Below are positions 1-13,500 of a DNA stretch of 64,000 bases, piece by piece. Position 1 is the first letter of the stretch. Each line of letters starts with the position of its first letter. The stretch comes from Heliocidaris tuberculata (Eukaryota; Echinodermata; Echinoidea; Camarodonta; Echinometridae): contig CM046844.1 in NCBI GenBank assembly GCA_025618425.1, forward strand, positions 867,253-931,252, given 5' to 3'. Under the pieces are notes generated by a model that saw nothing but the letters and a program-made list of their open reading frames with translations, was not told the DNA's origin and made no database searches. A program made the translations under genes and the position numbers.

Positions 1-170
1 CCAATGGACATAGGAAACAGAAAAAAGAGGCAAATTTCTATTATGTAATACTTAAGTTATAATACTCATATTGAGTTTTGACACATTTTTTTTGTATGTT
101 ATCTATTCTAAAATCTATTCTAAATGGGGTAGTTTATTAAGATGATTTTGTCTTGTCAAACTTCTTTCAG

Positions 171-367
171 TCCAACAAAGACCACAACGATGAAGTGGAG
201 TGGGAAGAAGTCATTAAGACTGTCAAGGATACCCCTAAGAAGAAGAAGAGCAGTCGACAGGTAGATCTTAACGGGACAGATAGGAAAGCACAGCTTGAGG
301 AAGCTCTTCAGAAGAAACAGGACAAGCTGTCAGAGCAGGAATATGAACAGATGATTGCTAACCATAG
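171..367 (+). CDS. Exon: first half of coiled-coil module 1
   Basis: Acceptor cttctttcag precedes position 171 and donor gtaagg follows 367. The exon encodes a Lys-rich stretch (TPKKKKSSRQ) and then the start of a helical module (KKQDKLSEQEYEQMIANH). It ends in phase 2 and the split codon is completed as Arg by the next exon. Because it opens with an acceptor, the gene's start lies upstream of the window. Confidence 0.85.
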
Positions 368-3300
368 GTAAGGATAAAAAATGATGCTGCTCTGTGCCGA
401 CCAGCTTACTATATGATTTAAAAATTTCACAAACTACAATATGCTTTGCATTGAATGTGAGCAAAATATTTATCGCTGTTGAATGTACATTGGAGAATGA
501 AATGAAATAAAATGAAATGAGATGAAAAATGAAAGGGAATGAAATGAAATTGCTATTTTACTGATTTTTTTCTTCTTCAAATTGTAAGTGTAATAGTATA
601 CAAATATTAAATGCTTTGAGGGTCAATGGTTAAAACTATTGCCCCTATGTGACCTTTAACTGTATACCCTTAGACAAAGTGTAGGGGCACAGTACAGTCT
701 TGAGATCATTGAGGGCTATAGGTCTAACTGTGACCCCCAAAATACGTTATCATGCATCCCAAGTGTGAATCATCAAAAAAGGAAATTTTGGAAAATATAT
801 GCCTGTCAAAGTGAATTTTATTTGTAGTATTTATCAAAGAGGTGATTCTTAAATATTTCTTGGTACATGTAATTTTGACATATTGGTCAATAGCAAAATT
901 TGAAGCTCAGAGTTTTGAACAGGGGCCTAGAGTCTTGATATGCTTGCAGTTTATAATACTCTTTTGGTCACATTGCCATTTTGTAGGGCAGTTTTCAAGC
1001 CAAAGTGCACTTTTGTGTCATGTTTATAGTGATTTAAAACGTTTTAGGTTATTCACAAAAAAATTCACAAAATATATTTTTTACTGTCGGGGCTCAATTT
1101 TGTGTTGTCTGCATGGCGGGATCAAGTAAAATATATGTGCTGCAGAACATAAAAATTCTGTAGAAACACTCTCTCAAGCATTTGACTATTATATTTGACT
1201 ATTTTGTCCTGATTGCAGACAAGAAGTGGAATTGATGACCCTTTTACGAGAAAAGGAGAAAGAACGTCAGAAGTTCTCTCTAGCAACCAAGGTGGCTGCT
1301 CGTAAGAAGAGACGGAAGGCAAAACAAACAGACGGAAATGGTGGAGGGGATGGAAGTAATGTAAGTATGATAGTTTGACCAAAGGTTATCCTTGACCAGG
1401 GTTCTTGAACATGGTGGAGGGGATGGAAGTAATGTAAGTATGATAGTTTGACCAAAGGTTATCCTTGACCAGGGTTCTTGAACATGGTGGAGGGGGATGG
1501 AAGTAATGTAAGTATGATAGTTTGACCAAAGGTTATCCTTGACCAGGGTTCTTGAACATGGTGGAGGGGGATGGAAGTAATGTAAGTATGATAGTTTGAC
1601 CAAAGCTTATCCTTGACCAGGGTTCTTGAACATGGTGGAGGGGATGGAATAATGTAAGTATGATAGTTTGACCAAAGGTTATCCTTGACCAGGGTTCTTG
1701 AACATGGTGGAAGGGATGGAAGTAATGGAAGTATGATAGTTTGACCAAAGGTTATCCTTAACCAGGGTTCTTGAACATGGTGGAAGGGATGGAAGTAATG
1801 TAAGTATGATAGTTTGACCAAAGGTTATCCTTGACCAGGGTTCTTGAACATGGTGGAAGGGATGGAAGTAATGTAAGTATGATAGTTTGAAGAAAGGTTA
1901 TCCTTCACCAGGGTTCTTGAACATGGTGGAGGGGGATGGAAGTAATGTAAGTATGATAGTTTGACCAAAGGTTATCCTTAACCAGGGTTCTTGAACATGG
2001 TGGAGGGGGATGGAAGTAATGTAAGTATGATAGTTTGACCAAAGCTTATCCTTGACCAGGGTTCTTGAACATGGTGGAGGGGGATGGAAGTAATGTAAGT
2101 ATGATAGTTTGACCAAAGGTTATCCTTAACCAGGGTTCTTGAACATGGTGGAGGGGGATGGAAGTAATGTAAGTATGATAGTTTGACCAAAGCTTATCCT
2201 TGACCAGGGTTCTTGAACATGGTGGAAGGGATGGAAGTAATGTAAGTATGATAGTTTGACCAAAGCTTATCCTTGACCAGGGTTCTTGAACATGGTGGAG
2301 GGGGATGGAAGTAATGTAAGTATGATAGTTTGACCAAAGCTTATCCTTGACCAGGGTTCTTGAACATGGTGGAAGGGATGGAAGTAATGTAAGTATGATA
2401 GTTTGACCAAAGGTTATCCTTCACCAGGGTTCTTGAACATGGTGGAGGGGATGGAAGTAATGTAAGTATGATAGTTTGACCAAAGCTTATCCTTGACCAG
2501 GGTTCTTGAACATGGTGGAAGGGATGGAAGTAATGTAAGAATGATAGTTTGACCAAAGCTTAAACTTCACCAGGGTTCTTGAACATGGTGGAGGGGATGG
2601 AAGTAATGGAAGTATGATAGTTTGACCAAAGGTTACCCTTCACCAAACTTCTTGAACATTCCTTATATTCAGAATTCAGTGCAGTTAAATAAATTCTGGC
2701 ATCCCCAGTGGAAAGAGGAACATGGTTTTACCGAGTGACTGAATCATCTTTGGAATTGAATAATGACTTCTCACAATATTGTCGAAAGATATAAAATTTT
2801 CTGTGTGTTCAGAAAAATATGACCTTACTGACAAGGGTCTAGTAAGTCTCTCCATTTCTGAAGATGGAGCCATCGAATTGTAAATTACAATTGATATTTT
2901 GCTGTGTATTTGGTGCAGTTATTCTGCTTTCTATGAACTTTTCATTCAACAAATCATCTGGAAAAATTCTTTTTACTCTTAGCTGGATCTTCAGAGCACA
3001 GCTCGTTACCAGGAGCTGCAGGAGCAGATTGCCCAGCAGAAGGCCCAGATGGAGCTAGCTCTAGAGCAGCAGAAAGGGATGTCAATGGGCAACGAGTCAG
3101 AAAAGATCCTGGAGGCTCACAATAAGAAGATGGCAGAGCTGGAGGCAGAGCTCAAGAAGGAGCAGGAGAAGAGAAGTGAAATCTTGAATGTGAAGCTGGC
3201 AGAGAGGAAGAAGAGAAGGAAAGCAAGGAAAGCTGAGAAGGAAGAAGAGATGAGGCTGATGGCAGAGGTGAGAGGTCATTGTAGCTCTTTAAAGGTTTCT

Positions 3301-5266
3301 ATCAGATCCAATCCAATCCATTCTTGGACTTTGTAGAGTGCCAGATGTAGTGGCCAAATTAGAGGCTCTGGATATACTGTATATGCAGTTCATGAGGGAA
3401 AGACTGGAGTAGTAGCTAGTCTTTCCTCTTTCCTGTGCTTTCCTATGCAGTAACAAAATTGTATATTTGCTTTAATGAAATAGTTATATTTAAGTTTCTT
3501 TGTTTCATTGCTGAATAAGACATGAAAATGCTTCTGCAGGAGCCAACTTTACATTGATACATTTAATTATTTCTTTTTCAAAATATAGCATAGGTATGGT
3601 AATTGTAAATTCTCAGCTTGTTTGTTGATTTCTTATGAATCATATTGGGGTAAGCTTTTGATACTTCATCATTTTAATTACCCGATTTACCTGTCGTGTG
3701 CTCCTGCCTTGAGTTTAGATAACGGGTTAAACCAATACACGACATATATTTTCTTCTTCATAATGAGAAGTAAAAAGGCAAATGCTAATTTACTTCTCAT
3801 TACTCCTCAAAATCTGTCCATTCTGATTCCCTCCTTCACAATTTTACATTGGCATCTTTTCTGCTTGTTTTAGCAGTAATATGCAGTTGAATTGAATTGA
3901 ATTTCAATTCAATTCAACTGAACAGACATCAAATCATTTCATGGTCTCACAATTATATAAGTATATAGTAAAACATCTACAGATAACTTAAGAACATAAT
4001 GTCTGCAGTGGTATAGGATCTACAAGAATGAAAACAATAAACTCTACCTGAAATAATCTTACTCTCTTTTGTCTCCTTATAGGCAAAGGCTCAGCAAGAT
4101 GCCGAAGATGCAAAAGAGTTGGCATCTGCTGAGAAAATCCAGGCGGACATAGATGCCAAAAAGGCTGCTTTTCAGAGGGAGGTGGAGAGCAAAAAGGCAC
4201 AGCTTTCAGCTGATGAATACAAACGTCTTGTGGCCAAGCATGAGGCAGAGATAGCGGAGTTGTCACGGAAAGCAAACGTCCAGCAGATGAGGCAGAATCA
4301 GAATCTGCAGGATAAACTGGATGCAAGAAGGAGGAGAAGGGATGGTGTCAATACTGAAAAGGTTACAATATAGTTTTTCTGCATTAAATAGTTTGATCTG
4401 TTATTGAGGATGTTTTTATGCCACCCTTGCTTCATAACCGCTACAGATAACAAAGATAAGTATATAAATAATAGCTACATTTCTAATGTGTACATATCCA
4501 TCCCAAGGGATATAACTAAGCTCTGTGTAAATCCAGAATGATTGTGATGGATTGTATGGGAGCACTGTGGTACAGGTATATTGGTGAAGGCTCTCGATGC
4601 TCATGTGAGATGTCCTGGATGTGATCTTTACTATGTACATACATTCTTAGACCAGGGGTCTGTAACATAAAGAGATACAATCAATCTTACGATTGATATC
4701 AGTCGTAAGTCTATGGCTAACCATGTACTGAAGAGTAACAATTGATCGTAAGATTGATTGTATCTCTTTATGTTACAGGCCCCAGGTGTTTATCCACATT
4801 TGCCTCTGCCAACCCAGGTGTATTAGAAGGGTACCTAGCAATGCTGGGGTTATAATAATTGCTGGGCCTTCAGGAAGAGCAGTATTGATGGTGTCAGAGG
4901 ATACTCTGGGTAAATAAGACCAAATTTTCATATTATTATAATGTATAACATTATATACAATTGCACAGGCATTGACTGCAGCTGAGCTACAGAGAATGGA
5001 GGCTGAGCTGAAACATCGCCAAGTCCAGTTTGAGGCCGAGATGAGAGAGAAGAGAAGCACAATGCCTCAAGAAGAATACAAGCGTCTCATCGCTGCACAC
5101 AAGCAGGAGCTGGCAGACATGCAGACCAGGCTGGATGTACTGAGGGAGCGGCAGCAAGATACCTTACTGGGTAAACTCACTGCTAGAAGAGCTAAGAGAT
5201 CCAACAACAAAGAAGAACAGGTAGGTGAAGGCTTATTACCTGTGATGATGAGGGTGGTGGTGATGG

Positions 5267-5305
<39 letters not shown>

Positions 5306-7423
5306 GGATGAGGATGAGGATAATGATGATGATGATGATGATACTGATAATGATGGTACTGATGATGATGATGTTGTGATGATGACAACTCTGTTGACAA
5401 TTTGATAGTAAATACATTAGCTAGGAAATCGCTTTGATTATGAAATATAACTTTCTCGTAAAGGAACTGATTGCCAAGCTTGAGGCCAAAACTGTTGCCA
5501 TGACAAACCCTGATGAGGTATTCAAGGACCCCACCCTGCAAGATGCCATGAGCGCAGATGAAATCAAGGAACTTCAACTTGCCATCAGCAGGAAAGACAT
5601 GAACTTTAGGAAGAAATTGAAAGAGATAAAAGGTATGGTTCTACAAAGTACAGACTTACTCTAATTTGATTTATAAAATTTGCTATTTCCACAACAAATA
5701 CTGATTTATAATTTTTCCTTTTTGCTTGCTATGGATTTATGTTCATCAGACCTTTATGAACAATTTGATTATTCACTCTCCTCTCCTTTAGCTACATGTT
5801 TATGTCTCTCAGGCCCTATCTTTCTACTTATCTGTCTTCTTTATTTCTCATTAGGCTTATGTATTTGTCTCTGTTCTTCCTCTGTATACTCCCCCCTCTC
5901 TCTCTATCTCTCTCCCTCATTTTCCTTTTTTCTTTCTGTTTTCTCCTTTCCCATTACTCTCTTTTTACTCTTGTCCATCTCATTAAATCTATCATCAAGG
6001 AAATAGAAAATGGTTAATGTCACTATCTACCAATTAGAGTGTCAGTATAGTGATTCTGTCCTTAGTGAGTATCTAACTCAAAATCTATGTTCTACACCAA
6101 AAGACTACATGTCTTTTACTAATGCTTGTAATAGGCTTGCCTCACATAACAACAGCTAATGTATCCAAGGTGAATTCCAACTTCCACATATGCTATTGTA
6201 CATAAGATGTGAATGGAATAGCTTGTCAACAGAGGATCTTGGAAGAAACAGCCAAATATTTTAATGCATTAATAAACATGTCTTTTCCCTCGATATTTAG
6301 CCTCAAAGTCGAACGCTGAGGCTCAGAAGTTTATTGAGCAGCATCGGATGGAGATGGAATTGATGCAGCAGCAGCTTGATCTTGAAAAAGCTAGGATGAA
6401 GGCTGTCCTCATGGCTAAGCTGCAAGCCAGGAGAAAGAAGGTGAGAAGCAATTGGCTATAGCAAAGGAAATAAGAGAAAGATTGAAAAAGAATTAGAATC
6501 AAAGTTTTTTCAAACATTACAAGCTAGGATCCAGGATTTTCTTGCAAGAGGAGCAAAAGTAAAAAAAAAATCCATGATAAGAAGAACAACATATAAAAAA
6601 AAAAGATTCTTGCCCTTTTTAGGTGTCTTTCTGGTACCCCCCCCCCAAAAAAAATGTGTTAAGTATCAGCTAGTCAATCAATTGGACTTGTTGAATTGCT
6701 TGATAAATTTGATACACACCTACAATTTCAAAAACAAATAAGGATTGTACTGTTTTTTTGTAGAATGTGATATAACGAAATATGACATAGCTTTTTGTTC
6801 TTATATTCCTAAGAGAAAGTCACAAGGCTGAACTAGACAGTCGCTACCAAATAGTATAACTGGAGATTACAGGAACAAAATATGCAAGATGATAGGTCCC
6901 ATTATGTCTTTGTTCAATGTTATGTTTCAGTTTTATAGAATCAATCATCTCTTTACATTTCATATGTCCATTGTTTTCTTATTAAGGGAGGAACTAGTGA
7001 CGAAGTTGATGAGAATGACCCAGTGATGTCCGCCGAGGAGATCAAACAACTCCAGGTCATTTTGGACCAGAAGTCATCCGACTTCAAGAACCGTCAGAAG
7101 TCCGCCAAGAAAGAGATGTCCGCTGCAGATGTCTTCAAGTTCATGGACGATCATGAGAGAGACATGGAAGGTCTGGAGAAGAGGTTGGCTTTGGAGAGGC
7201 TTCGTATGGAACAGAACATCAAGGATAAGATGGCTTCCAGGAGGTTCAGGAGACAAGAGTCTTCAGTTTCTGTCAAGGTATATTCATTATAACCTACCAT
7301 GCTGGCCACATCTCTCTATAAAGACAGCCTGTCTAGAGTGGTCATCTGTACTCTCTCCCTCTAGGAAATAGTAGTAGTAGTAATAGCCATAGTAGTCATC
7401 ATTGTTGCATTGCCCTCGTTGTT

Positions 7424-7502
<79 letters not shown>

Positions 7503-10500
7503 CAGTAGTAGTAGTAGTAGTAGCAGGAGCAGCAGTAGTAGCTGTAGTAGCAGTAGTATACTATTCATGGACTGTAATGATATCCGTATTTCTACCTGCA
7601 CATACAGAGCCAAGACAAACCTGAGGACGTCGAGACGCTAGAAAACGAGATGAGGACGAAGGAATCCACCTTCCTGGCCGAGGTAGAATCCAAGAAATCC
7701 AAGATGTCCAAGGAAGATTATGAGCAACTTCTCGCGAAGCATCGGAAGGAGATGGAGGAGCTACAGAGGAGGATGGACCTAGCTAAGGGAAGACAGATGA
7801 TGCATTTCCAAGATAAGCTTGATGCAAGGAGGAGACGGAGACAGATGTGGAAGAACGAGGAAGAGGAGAGGATGAGATTGATGAAGTTACTGGTATGGTC
7901 TTTGTCTTACTCTTTTAAGTCTCTTTTTTGTGATTCACTATCTTGATTCTTGTTGACTGAAACTTAAAGGAATCCTTGAACGTCTTGGCACTAACCTTCA
8001 TTGATAAGACATAAAAAATTGGCACTCTTAACCTAGGTGTAACTGTTAGGAAGAATGTCCTTTAATGCTTTCTGTGCCATAGCTTGGCTAAAGCTAGGAT
8101 AATAGTACATGTAGTAATCCTACTTTGTTAGCAATCTATGCCTCCCTTGGAATGGATATGTTGTAAATTGAGCTATTTTGACTATATTATTGTCTCTCAC
8201 ATTTTAGAATGATAAATCTGAGCCACTCAGCAAGGATGAGTTTAATGACATCACAGAAGACATCTTGAACTATGATGAGGCAGTCCTAGCTGACATCCAG
8301 GAGAAGAAAGGCAAGGTGTCAGCCAAGGAATATCAAAAGATGCTGGACGATCATAAGAGGAACATGGACAATTTGGAACAGACCTTGATAGAGAAGGTGT
8401 CTGCTCCTTTGTTATGAAAGATCTTCAGCTTAGCTTGAACAGATTTTAGAACAACCTTAACAAACTTAATCTTAAGAGGTTTGAGGATGTAATCTAGGAG
8501 TATCTGTCCCATGGCAAGTTACTCCAAGTCATCATTTCACATTATAAGTAGAAGAATACGTTCTATTGAAATTCATTTTAATCATAATACACATGTTTCA
8601 ATGGGATGTCAATGGACTTGTAATTTTGACCATTTTTTTTTTAAACAATGCCCTGAAATAACCTTCCCACAGGACAGATACCCCAAGATTACACCCTTAG
8701 ACCTCTACCACCCAGACAACCAACTCCGAGACATCTACATGTACCTATGACAAGTGAACTACTTGTTTAGGATAACTATTTATCTAGTTTTATTTGCAGT
8801 TTTATTTATACAGGGTAACATTGTCAGCTTCAGAACTGCTTTCCACAACTTCCCTGTAGAGCAATTAGGTGTTAGGTATGTGGTTGAGAATTGTCTCAGG
8901 GTAGTTGTTTGGACAGTATTTTTTGGTAATTATCTGACTAGTACTTGGCTGGCAGGTGTAATCTACATCCATTATTATGCATAGACAAAAGTGTCTATGA
9001 TTGTCTATAAATTTCAATTTCTGAAAAGTTTTTTCCCCCGTGTTTGTCTTCCTAGTTATCTTACTATCCGTAACATTTTTAATGTATTTATGCAACCCAA
9101 AAAATGTTCAAGAGTACCCTGGAGTTTGTAGATGGGATGGAAAGGAATAAGAAAGCAATATTATTTTTGTTCTTAACTTAAAACAGGGAAAAGGTAAAAA
9201 TGAGGAAATCAACGGTATCGAAGAAGAGATGGGGCACCAGGAAGCTATCTTCTTCTCCAAAGTGGAGCAGCAGAAGTCGAAGATGCCGAAGGAGGAGTAT
9301 GAGCGTCTCCTGAAGCAACATCAGGAGGAGATGGAGGATTTGAAGAAGAGGTTGGGATGGGCCAAAGGAAGGCAGGCAAGGCATCTTCAGGATAAATTGG
9401 AGGCAAGAAGGAGGAGGAGGAAGATGTTGGGAAATGAAGAGGAAGAGAGAAGGAGACTGATGGAACAGCTGGTAAGTAGATCAAATTCATTCCGATGACA
9501 TTAAAGATATATTATTCTTTGATAGACACATTGTTTTTGGTTCTGTATGTACATCTGATTTCATAATAAATACATAGAATAAGGATGAATGTTTATGGTG
9601 AATGTATGAAGATTTGCATGGAAATTGAGGGGTTGATTAAGTAGATGCAAAAGGGTGGTCTGGATATGGTGAGTCACCTAGCACTATTGGCAGTGATGAG
9701 GATGATGACAATGAGAAGGAGGATGAGGATGAGTAAGATAATGATAATGGTGATGTAAATGATGATGAAGATGATGAGAATGATGATGATGGTTATGATA
9801 ATTAGAGCAATGATGATGGCGATGATTAATTAAAATGATATTGATATCATATCATCATAGTAATGCTTGTCAAAGAATTTTTGAGGAAAACTAGACCCCA
9901 AAAATGTGATATCCTTTTTTTCCTTTTTCTTTTTTTTTGGGGTTGTCAGAAAAAAATTTCAGACATTTCGGACAGGTACAAAATTAAATCATGTGGTAAC
10001 CCCCCCCCCCCCCCCCCCCCCGAATTTAAAAATGGATTTGTGCCACTGGGCAGAGGTGGTTTGTTATATGCAGATAAACTTTTTGTGCCTGTGTGTTGTG
10101 ATGTACTAATACTGATTATCATACAGTAGCAGAGATTGACCTTTTAATTCTTCATCTCCATTTCTTTCCACTCTTTGCTGCCATCATGAAGGCTAAAGTT
10201 GATCGGCTAAGTGGTGAAGAGTTGGAAGAGCTTGAAGACTCCATTGATTTCTATGATATCTGTATATCTGCTGTCATCGAGGCCAAGAAAGGACAGGTCT
10301 CGGATGCAGAGTACAACAAGATGAAGGCTGAACACAAAAGGAACATGGAATCGATGAACAACAGTCTTGACCAAAAGGTAAGTTATTAATCATCTCATGC
10401 TACAGGATGGCAGAAATCACTACATTGACTAAAGAGTTCTTTCCCAGTGTACTAATCAAATTGAAGCCTTTTCATCTTTGGAAATTCTTTTTTCCTTGTT

Positions 10501-13500
10501 TTGTATCGATACATTTGTGTGCCAAATGCAACAGTGGTCATCCTTGCAGACCTTTAATACTGGACTTATAATTACAGGCTTCAGTGGCTGTAGAAAAATT
10601 GTATATTTCTTAATATTTAGAAATTCCTGTAAGAGTAGAATGTAGCCCCCCCCCCCCCCTCCACCACAAAGAAATAATAACAATATTTTATAATAGCACA
10701 AGTATTTTGGAGAAGTCACTTAGTGTGGCTTTTTTAATCCACTCTTGAATATTTTCCTTTAGCTTGTAAGCTTGTGGTGATATATGGCTGAATGATGTGT
10801 GGCACATTTTCCTTTAGCTTGTAAGCTTGTGGTGATATATGGCTGAATGATGTGTGGCACATTTTCCTTTAGCTTGTAAGCTTGTGGTGATATATGGCTG
10901 AATGATGTGTGGCACATTTTCCTTTAGCTTGTAAGCTTGTGGTGATATATGGCTGAATGATGTGTGGCACATTTTCCTTTAGCTTGTCAGCTTGTGGTGA
11001 TATATGGCTGAATGATGTGTGGCATGTTTTTCTATCTGTTTCTTTTTTCAGAGATTGCAGTCAGATTTGAGAAAGACAGAAAATTCCATGACGAAGGATA
11101 AAGGTCAAGGAGTTCATGTTGCTGTGATTGTTGATGGAGGATCTGATGTTGACAGTGAGGAAGAAGATGTGGTAAGAAGATAACATTTTACACGCACATC
11201 AATGTGATCATGAGATTTACTATTTAGAAATATTTTGACATACATGTGTATCAGACATTGTTATTTTGCTATCAGTACACAGTGTAGAATCCAAAGGTTC
11301 CACATATAACTGGTGCATGTAGAACCTGAAAGAAAAGTCTGATCGAATTTTGTTCCTGAAGATGATCAAGAATAAATGACTGAAAATTTGAAACTAAAAA
11401 TGACTCTTATCAGAGCTTTCTTTCTGGTTCGACACAATATTGATTGAATTTCTATAAATCCTTGTGCAGTTGTTTCCAAAGTTTTGTTCTTGCACAAATA
11501 TTGAAACATTTTATGTTTGAAATAAAGAAAAGCTATTTTCCTTTCTACAAGGACATGCATTGTGTAGCTATTGATATGGGAAGTGATTTATGTTTTTAGC
11601 CAGTTAAACTTTAAAACTTATAAAAATTTAATCTTGATTGTTCGTTCATGAAATTGTTGATAGCATTCTAAAGCGTAGAATTTGAATATAATCATGAGAC
11701 AGTACAGTATTTAATCTTATTGTTAGAATGATGAAGACAATTTTTTTTAAACTCCTAAATTTGAATTGAGATGTCATTAGTTTGAAATGGAGTTGTAACC
11801 AGTGTTGAAAACACTGTCATCAAAGTAGGCAATTTTTTTTTTCTCTCAGATTCATTCTTTTTCAAAAGAGAGTGATGTTAGTTACCAACAAGAGGTGAGA
11901 AAATTGTTACAACAATTACAAAACTTGAAAACATGAAAACCAAAAGACTTGTGCTGTATCAATACATGCTTTCCACACTAAAGACATCAATATTCCCCAC
12001 TTCTTGTCTTTATCGTAAGTGAGCTTAAAAGAAAGCCAATCAATACTTGTAAGACACAGGCTCTTGCACTTATTCCTTTTTGAGAAATATGCAAACCTAG
12101 TTCACTTCCCAATTATAACCCTGGACACATCACTATAGGCCTACCTAACCCTAACCCTAAACTAAAACCAAATCACGTCTCAATCCCTCATCCTGCATCT
12201 TTGATGAAACAAACCCCGGAGCAATCATCACCTGAGCAGATTTGGATCACCCAAACAGTACATCTTGCATTCATTCATTCATTCATTCATTCTTTCCTTC
12301 ATGGAACAAAATCTGGTCCATTGGTCATGGCATAATTTAATCATTTTCCTATAATTTCTTCACCTCATTGTTTTCAGAAGACCAAAGCATACAGCGTATC
12401 AGTAGACAGTTGCTTGGTGTTAAAAAAAAACATTTCAAAGTCTGGTTCATTATCTCAAAAGTTTAAACTTGTTTCAGTCTGTGAAGTGTGCACAATATGA
12501 AGTTGCAGGGTGTAAGATTTACTTGAAGTATTCTTCAAATAATATTCTTTGAATAATATTCTGAAATTTCAATGAGGTTTTCTTATTTTGACAAATTCAG
12601 TAATCAATTCATAACACAACAATGCCATTGTCTATTGTACCTGCCATGCTACACCAGCTTTTGCTACCAATGATTATTATTATTGATTCATGACACTTGG
12701 TGCAAAAACACACAATTTTCTTGAACATTCATTCATGAACATTCAAACCCTGAACAAACAAGACAATTATTTAATTTTATGGTATGATATTATATTTTCT
12801 GTGTTATTTCCTTTCTTTCATGTATAAGGAGGATCCAAAGGTATAGTATTTGTTGTTTGGATATTAAAGTGAGGTGCTTGCAAACATGATGTGAAATCCC
12901 CTCAACCTAAGGCCAGATGTAACATTTTTTTTGTGTGCAATATATGCTTCCTCGCTTGTTGTAAATATTTTTAATCGCATATAATTTTTTGCTGGAAAAT
13001 CGAAGTGTTAAAATACACTACTCAAAAAAAGTTAAGGACCACTTTTTAAAACGTATATAAATTTTTTATACAGTGTGTTTTATTTCTGGAAATACCTCAG
13101 TACAACTGTCCTGAATGTCCTTAAACACGCTGTAATCAATTTCACGCATGGGTGGTTTCAGTTGTTGCACAATGTCTCTCGCATCACTGCACATCCTGAA
13201 AAGTGGGCCCAGAGGGGTATCAGCTACCGACATGAAGTGGTAAAAACGAATGTCTGAGTGTCTTTCAGGCAGCTCAGTATCGAGTATGACCTCCTCCTCC
13301 AGCAATAACGGCTTCACAGCGCTGTCTCATGGAGCTAATGAGGCGATTGATGTCTCTGACGACCAGTGCATCCCATGCAGCCTCCAGAGCTACACCCAGC
13401 TGCTGCAGTCCAAGTGGATGGGCTTCGAGCTGCTCAATACTCCTCCCCATCATGTCCCAGACGTGCTCTATCGGGTTCAAGTCTGGGGACCTCGCTGGCC

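Noticed and set aside
842..1129. 95-codon open frame in the first intron
   Set aside because: Low-complexity hydrophobic sequence without splice sites in phase; lies wholly in an intron of a well-supported gene.
1122..2556. Several antisense open frames rich in MVKLSYLHYFHP
   Set aside because: They follow the 73-bp tandem repeat in different frames and have no homology or splice context.
1338..2657. CRISPR-like appearance of regular repeats
   Set aside because: Units are contiguous with no unique spacers and the sequence is eukaryotic.
7402..7641. Poly-Ser and poly-Leu open frames
   Set aside because: Translation of the TAG microsatellite; the real exon starts at 7608 in its own frame. 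The same applies to 30919-32430.
12136..12160. Interstitial telomere repeat (ccctaaccctaa)
   Set aside because: Only about two and a half units; too short to mean more than chance.
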